Below, piece by piece: positions 1-11,584 of a stretch of 64,000 bases of DNA; position 1 is the stretch's first letter, and every line of letters starts with the position of its first letter. The position numbers and the translations under genes were made by a program. A model generated the notes under the pieces. The model was not told the DNA's origin. It saw only the letters and a list, made by a program, of their open reading frames with translations, and did no database searches. Origin of the DNA: Acorus gramineus (taxonomy: Eukaryota; Streptophyta; Magnoliopsida; Acorales; Acoraceae); contig CM060850.1 in assembly GCA_030737835.1 (NCBI GenBank), positions 13,172,249 to 13,236,248 on the forward strand. Direction: 5' to 3'.

Positions 1-905
1 GATATGTATTCGTATCTGAAATATTTTGTATCACATACGGATATGATGGTATCCGATTCAGAAATATATGTATCCAAAATTTATTTTATATTATTATTTG
101 TTGTATTAATATATTTATATGTTTTAGGATTAATATGAGTTTTTTATTATTTATTATACTTTAAGCCATGCAATATACTTCTTTTTTTTTCTCTTTTTTT
201 TTCTGCTTGGCATATACTTCTAATTTTTATAAACAGAAAACCACCAATCCAGGTGAGTGGGGGATTTTTATGCCGAATCATTGATGTATCGCAATCATGG
301 TCTATAATTTTGACCATTAATAACCCAATTAAGTCACATAATATTATGCCATTTTTTTGTGCGAACCATGATTTACAATATTTGAAAATTAAAATTTGCA
401 GACTTACACGTTGTCTCTCTTATTCATACAACATACATGCATCTAGTATAACCGCATCATTCACTTCACATACAATAGATTTTATGTGACCAACTTTGGT
501 ACACATGTAAAGCTAAGACTTCCTTTAAAAAAAATAAGAATAAAAATAAAGCTAAGACCTATACTGTCAATGTAGCGGATACAGATTGGATAGATCCATA
601 TCCGCATCTGTGTTCGAATTAGATGTTTGAAATATCCAAATAATATATCTAATAAATGAAATATATAAATAATCAAATAATTATCCAATATAAAACATAA
701 ATTTATAAAAGTTATATGTGCATTACATGGTTTAAAGTATAATAAATAATAAATAAATAAAACTCATACTAATCTTGAAAACATAAATATATTAATAAAA
801 TAAATATAATATAATATAAATTCTGGATATTGATATTTTTATGATCGGATACCATCAATCCATCATATCCGATTTGAAATATTTCAGATACAGATATTTT
901 TATGA
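1..905. repeat. Large inverted repeat, left edge truncated by window
   Basis: The first ~178 bases reappear in reverse complement at about 735-905. Both arms share a motif like GGATATGATGG...GGTATCCGAT, then a TTATTAATATATTTATG stretch, then ATGAGTTTTTTATTATTTAT and TTTATTATACTTTAA. The ~550-bp spacer holds a third short relative (TAGCGGATACAG near 573) but no gene. Arm identity is roughly 80-85 percent by eye. It is probably two copies of a dispersed element in opposite orientation, or one foldback element whose left end lies outside the window. The rest of 905-1400 is AT-rich and shows nothing I can assign. Confidence 0.6.
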
Positions 906-1410
906 GATTGTTCATCCTTTTACATGAGGTTGTTCATCGTTTTACATGTATTACACATTGAAGATTGCTCGATCGCAAATCAAAAGTAGAGAAAATGAAA
1001 ATAAAATCATAATTATATGAGATTTAAATTTACGTGATTTGAACAAAAAAAAAAATTACCTACATTTATGGAATCCATCATACAGTATAATATAATATAG
1101 TATAATATGCACTCCACCTTCAGCATGCTAATATTATAAGTTTGTAAGTGTCTTCACTATTCATGTGATTGGTTGGTACGTTAGCCACACAATGTTAGGA
1201 ATTTTCGGGTGTTTTTGAGAATAACATATTTTGGAAATGTTTAATATTAGTGATATATTAAAATATCATATATTGATGACCACAACACATACATTGATTG
1301 AATATAATGCGTGAATCACGCATGACAATAATAGTGTTGTTGTTCTTGCTCTATAAATTGGAACCAACATTGAATTAATAATTTTGTCATTCAACAAACC
1401 TGACCTATCC

Positions 1411-4400
1411 ATGGCTTCACTCAAATTTTGTTCATCATCCTCATATGTCACTCGATTCATTAGCCAAAATATAAAAAACCACAGCCTTCCAAGCAACAAA
1501 AGCTCTCCATCTACAACTCCATTTCACATGATCATCCCCAAGGCTTCTCCCAAGGCCCCCATGTTAGTCATGAAGAATTTCTTATCAGACTTCCAGAGAA
1601 TCTGAACAATGTGCGGCACATGTTGCGCAGTGGAGGAGACTCATTAGAGTCTCTTATCACTATAGACACCCTCCAGAGGTTGAGCATCGACTACCACTTT
1701 GAAGAGGATATCACAAACATCTTAAACTCGTTTTATAAGAACCTAAACTCTTTCGCATATTGAGACAACATGGATTCCATGTATCCTCAAGTAAGCTTTT
1801 TTTTCCCTAGTTAAGGGTTCTGAGTTTGAGTCATATGTACTTCTGATAAGAGAATATTTGATCCGATAGATGTGTTCAAGAAATTTGTGAATAAAGAAGG
1901 AAGGTTTGAGCTTTCACCAAGGGAAGATGTGACTGGAATGATAGAGTTATATGAGGCTTCCCACCTCAACATGTGTGAGGAGGGAATACTCGAAGAGGCG
2001 AACGGCTTCGCGGGCGAGCGATTGAGAGCTACAATGGCGGATTTGGAGCCATGGACATCAGAACTTGTAGCATACATTGAAGCATCCCTTCCACTTGAGC
2101 GTCGCGAGACACCATTCCGAGTACCACCTCGGCCGGTACCGGAGAGGACTTCAGAGAAGCAAAGCGTTGGAAGAACTCGCGGCGGCGGATTTCGCCATTG
2201 TTCGAACCCTACACCACAAAGAAATGCAAGAGATCTCAAGGTGAAACATAAATACCAAGCAAAAAAGGTGAAACATAAATTGAATGTGTAGAACAAACCA
2301 TACACGATGTACATTAAGTCAAATATATAAAATAAAAAAACCCTCATCTTTTCTAGCACTGACATTAGTTCAATCGAATACGAACTGATCTAAACAGTAC
2401 GCGTTGTTTTATGGGCTTGAGTTGATAGTTCTTTTTTTAATTAATTATGAGATAAAAAAAAAATTAGTGAATTGAGATCTAATTTTATTTGAATTTGATT
2501 TCACTTCAAAAAAATAAAAACAAATTTAACTGAATTGAAGCCAATTATATTTAAAATCACGATTATTTATAATCAATATTCATATAAACCATTCATTTTA
2601 TATTAAAAATTATACTGTTGTCCAATATTATACCATTGATATTTAGAAAAAGAAATCAATATCCACTAATCTATACCATCAATCATTTTTTGTTCCATTT
2701 GGTTATGTCCAATTGATCAAACAATTTCAAATTGATTTATAGCTTTAACAATTTGATTCTATATCAATTTCATTCAGCCTGTGAGTGAGATATATATAAT
2801 TATAATTTGATTCAATTTAGATTTAAATTGAACTAAACAATTGCACCCCTACTGATATTGTGACCATTTTAGTCACAGTGTTGACTGGATTCCCATCCCG
2901 ATCAAAACCTTAATATTATTTTCTATAATTATTTATTATATCAATGTTTTAAAAAGGTGGTGGAAGGATTTGGGACTTGCAGAACAAATAAGCTTTGCTA
3001 GGGATCGACCTTCAGAGTGGTTCATGTGGGCAATGACTATGCTTTCAGAGCCACAGTTCTCTCGACATCGAATCGAGCTAATGAAACCTGTTTCACTCAT
3101 CTACATCATTGATGACATTTTTGATGTCTATGGGACTTTAGATGAACTCATGCTCTTCACTGAAGCCATCAAGAGGTGATCTAGCTAGCTTATTCAATTC
3201 TTATATATGCATGTGTGGTACTCTAATTATATTTCCAGAAGATCAAATTAAGAATATTTGAACAGGTGGGATATTGCCTCCATTGATTTGTTACCGAGTC
3301 ACATGAAGATATGCTGCATGGCTCTACACAACATTACCAACGAAATCGCGTACTTTGTCTACAAAGAACATAGATGGAACCCTATAGACTCATTGCGCAG
3401 AGCGGTCAGTATTATAAGAACGTTGTTACACACTGACCTTTAATTTTTTATACACACTATATATAATTAACTAGACATCTCAATTAAAAAAATTTATATT
3501 TTTTTTTTACAAATAACAGAAAACTAATCAAATGAAAAATAAATTATTTTTTTCTAACCTAAATTCTTTCAGTTTCTTTCATTTTTCAAACATTAACATA
3601 GTATAAATCTCAAAGTGGGGAGAGTTATGTGACGCGTTCTTGGTGGAGGCGAGGTGGTACGCCTCCGGACACATTCCAAAGCCAGAGGAGTACCTGAAAA
3701 GTGCAGTCATTTCATCTGCCATGCACATGTTATGTGTAAATATTTTCTTCCTTTTGGGAGAGCAAATAACAAAGGAGAGCATAGATTATTTGGAAGGCCA
3801 TCCAACCATCATTTCCTCCCCTGCAATGATTCTTCGACTTGTGGATGATTTGGGTAAAGCGAAGGTAATAATAGTTATTACAATTACAAATTTTATTGTC
3901 AACCACTGATGATCTGTAATCTAAACCCCATGGCTGGCCTTGGCTATATGACCTATGGCCCTCAAATCAAATACAGAGGGTCCCATAATCTTTATAAAAA
4001 AAATTGTTTGATAACTATTTTCTTGGGATTTTTTTTATTTTGTTTTTTAATTATTTCATCTTATTTTTAATTACTTATTCATTTATTTTTATTTTTTGTT
4101 TTTAAATTTTATTTGTTTGTATTTTATTGGGATTTAATTTTACATTAAAAAAAATCTTGTTATTAGATTATACATTATTTTCAAAATTTTATTCGTTTTT
4201 TATTAATTTGTTTGTTTTTATTTTATGTTTTTCAAACATGTGTTATTTTTGTGTTTTTATTTTGTTTGTTATTTTCATTCTTTCTCCGTATTGGGATACA
4301 TTTTAGTTAATGTGAGTTGTGTGAAAAAAAATTAAATTTGAATTTTAAAACTTATTTTTTTATAATAATCATCAAAACAATTTGCATGCATAGGGGCCCC

Positions 4401-5130
4401 ATTTTCCAAGTTCACTTATAAGGTCCTATTTTTCTAGCCTGATATCAGGGCCGGCCCTACCAAACCCCTATTGCTAGTATGATAAAGTATAGGGCGTTGT
4501 TCCACTCAATTTTTTTTACAGTTTAAAATACAGTCTTATATATCTATCTCGTTAGAAATGCAGTGAAACATATACCTTATTAGACGATGTATATACTCCG
4601 TTAAATTTTTTTCTCACACTTACTGAAAATGAGTTCATTCAACTCGAAATTGAGTGATATACATTTTTTATTAAAACATATATATCTCATTAGATGACGT
4701 GTTATATTATTCTTAAAGTATATTATTTTGGATCCAGTTGGAATTCATTTTTATCAATGTAAATCATATATCTAATTAGATGATGTTTTCTATTCCTACT
4801 AAAGTTTGTATTATTTTGGGTCCGATTGGAATTCATTTTTATCAATGTTTGGATGGCTAGGATGGGAACCAAGAAGGATTTGATGGGTCTTATTTGGAGT
4901 GCTATCTCAAAGAGAACCCTAATTCTTCAGTGGAGAATGCCAAGAAGCACATGAAGGGGATGATTTTGGATGCATGGAAGAGACTCAACAAGGAATGCCT
5001 TTCTTCACCCGAGCCGTTCTCAAGGCGCTTCGCGCAGTCCTCCCTCAACGGGGCTCGTCTCGTGCGCACCATGTATGACTATGATGGTCACTTCCCAGAG
5101 AACCAAGTGAATTCATTGCTTTATAATTGA
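1411..5130 (+). pseudogene. Terpene synthase pseudogene (TPS-g / linalool-nerolidol synthase type)
   Basis: Relic of a class I terpene synthase, an enzyme that ionises prenyl diphosphates with Mg2+. Exons seen: ~1411-1790, 1870-2240, 2957-3175, 3266-3404, 3616-3864 and 4861-5130. The 219-, 139- and 249-bp exons have the canonical plant TPS lengths, with GT/AG borders. Visible motifs are LQRLSIDYHFEEDI, FRILRQHGFHVSS, RDRP, DDIFD (the DDxxD motif) and DGSYLECYLKE. No RRx8W motif is present, as in the TPS-g clade. Disabling changes: a frameshift near 1555-1565, before HEEFLIRLPENL; a frameshift with apparent deletion near 1735-1745; and a frameshift near 2073-2080, after which ALEELAAADFAIV reads in another frame. 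The second metal motif reads DDLGKAK|DG instead of DDxx(T/S)xxxE, so two metal ligands are lost. Exons 3 to 6 remain open. The N terminus at 1411 is Ser-rich and could be a transit peptide. Confidence 0.9.
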
Positions 5131-7669
5131 ATGGTCTAATTTATTTTTCTTAACAAAATAAAGATTTTTAAAGGTCAATTTAATAATTTTAATTCAGAAG
5201 AAAAATTATTTTTTCCTTTGGATTCCGATTTTATAGATTCTATGGGATGAATGAATGAAGAAAATTTTGTCTCAGATGTGGAGAAGTGACAAAAGATTTG
5301 GATGATTACATCTGATATATACAGTGTATTATTGATTATTAATAATAATAAGTGGAGAGATATTTTGTTTTAAAAAATTATTACATGCATATCCAACCAC
5401 TTTTTAGCCTAATTTTTTGCCTTATGCCTTTGTTTATCACATGCATTTACATGAAAATTCTTCTTTGCTGTATAGCCGGCCTCAAATAAATGTAAATGAC
5501 CCGAACACTGAAATTGAAACTAAAAAAGGAATTGAGTGTATCAACTAATTTTTAAAAAAAAAAAATTAAATAATAAATAAATAAATAATAAAAAGATGAC
5601 GAGATGTGTGTATAAAATTAAAAGATGCCCAGATGGTGGGAGTTGCATGTATGTTGGAATACTTATTTCTCATGTACATTTTATGGATAATGTTGCCTAG
5701 AGTTTGTTTTCAACTCCAATTTCAATTTACACATAGTTTAAATTTTTTCATCTAATGAAGTATATGTTTTTATGAAAGGGAAAAGTCAATATAACTCCCT
5801 AAAAAGTTAACTAAATCAGTTTTAGTCCCTGTAAAATTAAAAAATCATCACATGTCTCTCGAAAATATTTATGGTTAATTGATTTAGTCTTTGAGTTAAA
5901 GTGCTCCAATAAATATATTCAAATAAGTCCCTACAATATATGAAAAATCTGATGTAGTCCTTTTGGTGATAAAAATATCCTTGCATTTTCCTGAAAATTC
6001 TTCTGCTATCTTATACTCACCAACGATAAAAAAAAAAAAAAAGGGGGGGGGGGGGGGGAATTGATATAACTCCCTGTAAACTTATGAAATCAGAATAGGT
6101 TCATGTAAAATTAGTAAATCCCCTTAAAGTCAACTACAAATTTTCCTGAAAATATCCTTGCATTTTCCTGAAATTCTCCTGCTATCTTATACGCACCAAC
6201 GATTAAAAAAAACGGGGGGGGGGGGGGGGGGGGGGGGGGGGAATTGATATAACTCCCTGGAAACTTATGAAATCGGAATAGGTTCATGTAAAATTAGTAA
6301 ATCCCCTTAAAGTCAACTACAAATTTGGTTAGTGTATTACGGTAATTTATCAAGTAAATTTCACAATAGTATTACAGTAATTTATCATGTATTGTTAGAA
6401 TCAATCACAGATATGTTTAGTTTCAGTTACGATAGGGACTAAAATAAATATTGCCTAATAAGATAGAGATCTGAGAAGATTTATCGATTTTATAGAGATC
6501 TTTTTCAATTTTCATAAGTTTTTAGAAAGCTATATCGATTTTTTTTATAATAAAAGGTGAGGGCATTCTGATAACTTTTAATGTATAGTTACGGTTAACC
6601 ATATACTAGGCTAGTTGGAATGACAATAGGAACTAAAACAATATTTTTTGAATAGCATAAAGACCTGTGACAATTTTTCAATTTTACAGGGACTCAAACC
6701 GATTTAGCTAACTTTTCAATGAGTATATTATTTTTTTCCTTTATAAAAAATATGTATATACTACTCTAATGTATTATACAAATTTATTTATATAAAATGT
6801 AAAAAAATTCTATAATGGATATTATTATGTAAGTGTTTGGTTCACAAGAAACCTCCGAGCAGCTTACCAATCCCAAAAATGACAAGAAACCTCCGAGCAG
6901 CTCTACCAATCCCAGCTCGACAATTTAATTTGGTTGGACAAAATCCCAAAAAAAAAAAAAAAAAAAAAATTGGTGGATGGTTTTGGATAAGTCTTATACA
7001 TCAACAGCTATACATTCAATGTGGTATATACATTGTTAGAAAAATTTTATACTATCCATAAATGAATTCATTCAATTCATCAGAAAATAAATATGTATTT
7101 TTATAAAATGATATACTTTAATTCATTAGATGACATTTATTATATATTTACGTGTAAATATATATATTCATGTGTGAAACTACATGACTATACGCAAGAC
7201 CGTACCGTAAATTACAAACATTTTCTTTCATAAATATAACAAAAGATGGTGCACTTCGTTATCATTAATATCATATAATGAAGCATACACCTCGTCCTAA
7301 TAGAACATAAAGTGCATAATAATGCATTTAATTAATTCCCTCCACAATAAATAAATTAAATTTACATGCATAAAATGAAACACGTACGACTAACCACAAA
7401 ATATATGGGTGGTCTATAATTCAATCATCATCGAGCTCAAAACCATAAACTAATTAATCCAATTTTCACAAAAGAAGCACACAATCTTAATTAAGCAAGC
7501 TAAAGTGTATATATCAATAAATTGCACATCTTTACAACACTCACTTACAATCATTACACTATGTATCATATACACACCACCAATAGTCCAATACCATATA
7601 TAACACATGAACATCATTTATTATTTTCATATACACATGTCTTACTAATTTTAAGTAATTAACCCACCA
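5131..7669. other. Intergenic region between TPS pseudogene and cystatin
   Basis: No gene is supported here. The stretch holds an AT-rich segment resembling dispersed repeats (5760-6720), a ~177-bp tandem duplication (listed separately), a short direct repeat of AAACCTCCGAGCAGCT (6849-6903), a 21-base A tract (~6949-6969), and the probable 3' untranslated region of the cystatin (7550-7669, minus strand). Confidence 0.6.
5973..6330. repeat. ~177-bp tandem duplication with long poly(A)-poly(G) junctions
   Basis: Two nearly identical units (about 5973-6149 and 6150-6330) start with AATATCCTTGCATTTTCCTG and contain GAATTGATATAACTCCCTG after the G tract. Unit 1 carries 14 A then 16 G (6043-6058). 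Unit 2 carries A8-C then 28 G (6214-6241). Outside the homopolymers the copies differ at only a few positions, so the duplication is recent or recently homogenised. Confidence 0.85.
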
Positions 7670-7951
7670 CTAATAAAGGCGTTTAAAGGAGGTGAGCTTC
7701 TTGAAGTTCTCCCACGCCTTCACCCACACTTGTGCTTCGTAGGTCCCTGTCACTCCGGCCATGTCCCTGGCCGAGATGGTGAGGTCATAGTTGACCCCGG
7801 CCACGACCTGGGTCCGGCCGCCAACCACCCGGACGAAGGAGAGCCCGGCATTGGCCTCCTTGTTGTGCTCCTCCACCGCGAACTTTCCGATGTCCTCCAC
7901 TTCCTTGTCGTTCTCCGCCGCCACGATCGGCCGCCACCCGCCGGAGGCCAT
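7670..7951 (-). CDS. Phytocystatin (cysteine protease inhibitor), single domain
   Basis: Inhibitor of papain-like cysteine proteases; 93 residues, the usual size of a single-domain plant cystatin, encoded without introns. Family elements in order: N-terminal Gly-Gly (residues 4-5), the plant-specific helix signature IGKFAVEEHN (21-30, matching the LARFAV motif), the first hairpin loop QVVAG (48-52), and the C-terminal loop tryptophan in VKAW (77-80). Most plant cystatins have Pro-Trp in the last loop; here it is Ala-Trp. No signal peptide is visible, so a cytosolic or nuclear location is inferred. The start at 7951 is supported because the Gly-Gly segment follows directly and a TATA box lies about 95 bases upstream. 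The coding segment is clearly more GC-rich than its surroundings. It stands alone between a terpene synthase relic and repeats. Confidence 0.95.
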   Translation of the reverse strand: MASGGWRPIVAAENDKEVEDIGKFAVEEHNKEANAGLSFVRVVGGRTQVVAGVNYDLTISARDMAGVTGTYEAQVWVKAWENFKKLTSFKRLY

Positions 7952-8045
7952 GTATATATATATATATCAAGGTCTTTGAGGCTTTTTAATATGGTTTGTA
8001 TTTTTTGAAGTGAGGTTTGTTAAATTTTGTGTTGGTTGGGGTGTC

Positions 8046-8055
8046 TTATATATAG
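8046..8055 (-). promoter_or_regulatory. TATA box of the cystatin gene
   Basis: The minus strand reads CCCCCTATATATAAGACACC. The TATATATAA core lies ~95 bases before the start codon, which leaves a plausible 5' leader of about 65 bases. Inferred from position and consensus only. Confidence 0.55.
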
Positions 8056-8989
8056 GGGGAGTTGGGTTGGGCCAATGGTTTGGAAGGTTTTGATCAGATT
8101 TGGTTTCCCTGGATTTGTTGGTTTGACTTTGACATATATATAGGAGAGCATCTAAGATACGTGTGGGGTTGAGTCAGCCGCCGACCTAGAATATGACCTG
8201 GAAAAGTCAAATACTTGACATCAAAGTTACTTTTTTGCTGCATCTAGAAATTGAGGAAATTTTTATGGTGTTTATACAAATAACATCACTTTTTTAGGAA
8301 GGAATAATTATTAAATAAAACAAAATAGAAAAATAAAAAAGAGAGAATTTTTTCTTTTCTTTTCCTTGATATAAACACTAGATTTTTTTCAAAATCAAAT
8401 GGAAAAACTTTAGTTTTCCCTCACTAACTTAATGAATGTATGTTTTCAAAATCATGTACAAACACACCCAGTGATTAAATGTCATCTAAATCACTTTTAA
8501 GAGTTCTTCATGCACAACTTAATGAGTGTATGTTTGGCTATGTCTGTATGCCGGGCCGGGGACCTACGAAGGCACCAGTGTGGGGGAGGAATCCACATAA
8601 TGTTTTGATTTTTTAAAAAAAAACATTAAATGAGACATTTTTATATAAAAAAATGCATATGATTTTATGATTTATCACATGAACTCATTAGATTAAAAAC
8701 ATTAAAAATGTTAATGAAATATATATCTGGTGTTGGGAGGTATATACCTCGATAACTTGAAAGATAATTATCAAGGTATATGAATTATCCAAATGATTGT
8801 CTCCGCGAACTTCGTGTAACAGCATTCATGTATATGGTCTATGTACTTCATAGAAAACTAAAGTGGAAGTTAAACACCTTGTGTGCTTCATTGATGTATG
8901 CATTTCATTTTATGGAATGCTGGATGAGTTTAGGTAGGTTAGTAGCTGATTATTGAATTTTAGGTGTTGTTACATTCAGTTCTTTTTAA

Positions 8990-9200
8990 AGTCTGATTAA
9001 AAATCCAGTAAAATATATGCACCGTTAAACATAGTATATACATCATTAATCTTTTTTTTTTAATTTACTAAAAATAAGTTCATTCATTTCAAAATGAAAC
9101 GATATACACTTTTTTTTTATGAAAGCATTATACACCACTAGATTATGTTTACTATTTTAAAAAAACAAGTTTGCATCTTAGACCGTAAATAGGATTGAGT
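8990..9200. repeat. Member of a dispersed AT-rich repeat family
   Basis: Contains the series CCGTTAAA, ACTAAAAATAAGTTCATTCA, CGATATACAC, and CACTAGATTATGTTTACTAT. The same order of motifs recurs at about 4500-4830 and 19850-20080, with weaker copies near 7060-7160, 8640-8730, 18290-18400 and 53570-53860. A shared core is a run like TATACACCTCATTAGATGA. No coding capacity and no clear termini. The family is described from these copies only. Confidence 0.5.
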
Positions 9201-9833
9201 CTACATTTTCCTTGAATTATGGACCACCCATATATTATGTGATTAATTGTCAAGGTTTAATATTCTGCAAATTCAATTTGTTTTGTGGAGTTTAAATGCA
9301 TTATTACACATTTTTACGTACAATCTTGTTTATGGTTCATTATAATGAAGTGCACACAATCTTTTATTATTCATGAAAAAGAATATGTTTCAAACATTGT
9401 AAAGTCACGTTTACAATACGGCGCGCAGTCAGCACATATTTTAATCTTTTTAAAAATAATAACAGCATCTAATAATATATATATATATGCAAAATTAAAA
9501 TATATATACTTTTTTGACAAACTCTTTCCATATCAATGTTGATTTTAGTGAATTCCATCATATGGCATGCTTCAAAAACAATTTATAATAATCTTTAATT
9601 TGTTTAGCATTAAGCATTGCTTAAAATTTATAGGAATGATTTCTTGGAGTTTTGGATATTCATGTATTGCTTTAGTGTAGTGGAAACAAAAACCATTTTT
9701 TGGTGGATGGTTTTGGACAAACTGAGTGCCAAATGAGAAATGCACACAGATTGAAACAATAAAAAACAAAAAAACTTCCATGGTGTCAACTAAAAAGGAT
9801 ATCCACTTATTTGGAGTTTCATGTTACTTGCAC

Positions 9834-10375
9834 TAAGAGCAACTCCAATGGTACTCTATATCTTCATTTTGGAGTTTATTTTCTCTCCAACGGATAGGCA
9901 AAAACAACCTCTATTTTAGAGGCCACAGATATGGAGGTTTGTTTTTTTTTTTTTTTTTAATAATGTTTGATAACTTCTATAATATAAGTTTAATTTTCAT
10001 AAAATTGATACCATTGGATAGATGTCGTCGATACGATTCAAATGAGTCTAATATTGAATATGTTTAACATATGTTTAAAAATGTTATATATTTAATATAT
10101 TTTTTATTTTTTTACATTAATATTATATTAATTATTATTTACACTTATGTTCTAAAATGAGTTTATTCTAATCGAAACTAATAATACATTAAAAAAATAA
10201 GAGAGATATGATAAATTAAATTTTTATTAAAAAATATAAAAAAATAGAATAGAGATGAAAATAGATATTGTAGTTGAAGTTGATGAATGAGTAGTGAGAC
10301 TCTAAACTCACTTTTTCATTTTTTTTAATATATCTTGAGACTCCATTTTAGAGTTCTCCACTCCAGATGCTCTTA
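9834..10375. mobile_element. MITE-like element with GAGCA-type inverted ends
   Basis: Begins TAAGAGCAACTCCAATGG and ends CACTCCAGATGCTCTTA, so the ends form an imperfect inverted repeat of the GAGCATCTCC type common in plant non-autonomous elements. Sub-terminal ATTTTGGAGT on the left pairs with ACTCCATTTTAGAGT on the right. About 540 bp, AT-rich, no open frame. No target duplication could be confirmed. Confidence 0.6.
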
Positions 10376-10821
10376 ACTCTTAACACTGATGATTAAAGTG
10401 GAAGTTAACACTTAATAAGAATCATAACATTTTTTAATATTTAGAAAAGTTGGACAATTAGATACCTTTTGTATATGTTAATCACCTAATAAACTGTGTA
10501 AGATCCAGTTATTTATTTATCTTAAATGATTTATCACGTTATTCATAAATTAAAAAATTAATATAAATATTGTTATCGTCTTCCCATCTAATATAGAGTC
10601 ATTCATGAATACTTTTCATATTAAATTTATGAATATATATATATAATAATTTAAACATTTGTCAAATATTTAACATACAAAAACTTTGTCACTATTCTAA
10701 GAATTAATCATTGTGTTTGGTTCTCTACTCTTGTGTCAATCCTTGTTTAAGAATACAGAATATAGAGTAATTATGCAATGTGCACTGAAAGGTTAAGACA
10801 GATGAAAGGACACTGGCCCAG

Positions 10822-11048
10822 AGGTGTGTTTGGATTTGAAAAGAAATGGCTGGAATTGGACTAGTAATTCACAGCTTCAGTTATTTGAGTTGTTTGATTC
10901 TGAATATGAAACCCGGAATTGGGTGGAACTGCAATTCTCACATATAGAGGTGGGCACTGAAATTCCCAGAAACAAAACTCCAGCTGATGCCCATATAATT
11001 AGAAGTCAAATTCCAATCCATTTTCCAAATCCAAAAACCCCACTAAGT
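10822..11048. mobile_element. Small MITE (~225 bp) downstream of XYLT
   Basis: Left end GTGTGTTTGGATTTGAAAAG followed by GGCTGGAATTGGACT; the reverse complement of the right end reads GGTTTTTGGATTTGGAAAAT then GGATTGGAATTTGACT. The arms match over ~45 bases. An open frame across it is a by-product of the repeat. It lies 3' of XYLT and may be inside or just beyond that gene's transcript. Confidence 0.65.
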
Positions 11049-11584
11049 TTAAAATGACATCAAGTCTATCTTAAAGAACATGCCAAATAATGAAACTGAC
11101 CTGTCAATGGCAGAACCATATTTCAACGACGGGCATCGTTTGCTTCAGCGATGAATGGTAAAACATTAACAGTGATTCCAGACTTGGATGGCTGTTCACT
11201 CTTCTAAAGTGTGACAGTAAGGTGGTCAGTGAAGTCTGGTCGAAAAAATTTCAGGTCCTCAAACTGAGTTTTGTGCCTTAGCTCAAGAACGATGTGTTGA
11301 TAGCGAGATATTCTAAACAACTTGACCACAAAAGGGCACAGTACTGCTGATTGTTTCCTCCATCAATCTGATATTTTCAACAACCCACTTCTAGTGGCCG
11401 TAACACCAATACAACTATCTAATGGTCATAAAATCACGTGAGATTCTCCGTCAGTTCCCACAATAAAACAACCACCTCAGTCGATCAAGACCTAACGATG
11501 ACATATATTGGAAACCTGGAGGAAGAGCAGCAGGAGTACTCCATGCTAAACAATGATAAGTTAGCAATTGCAAACCAAATACTT

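Noticed and set aside
10824..11057. 77-codon open frame downstream of XYLT
   Set aside because: It lies entirely within a MITE with inverted arms; composition and position explain it.
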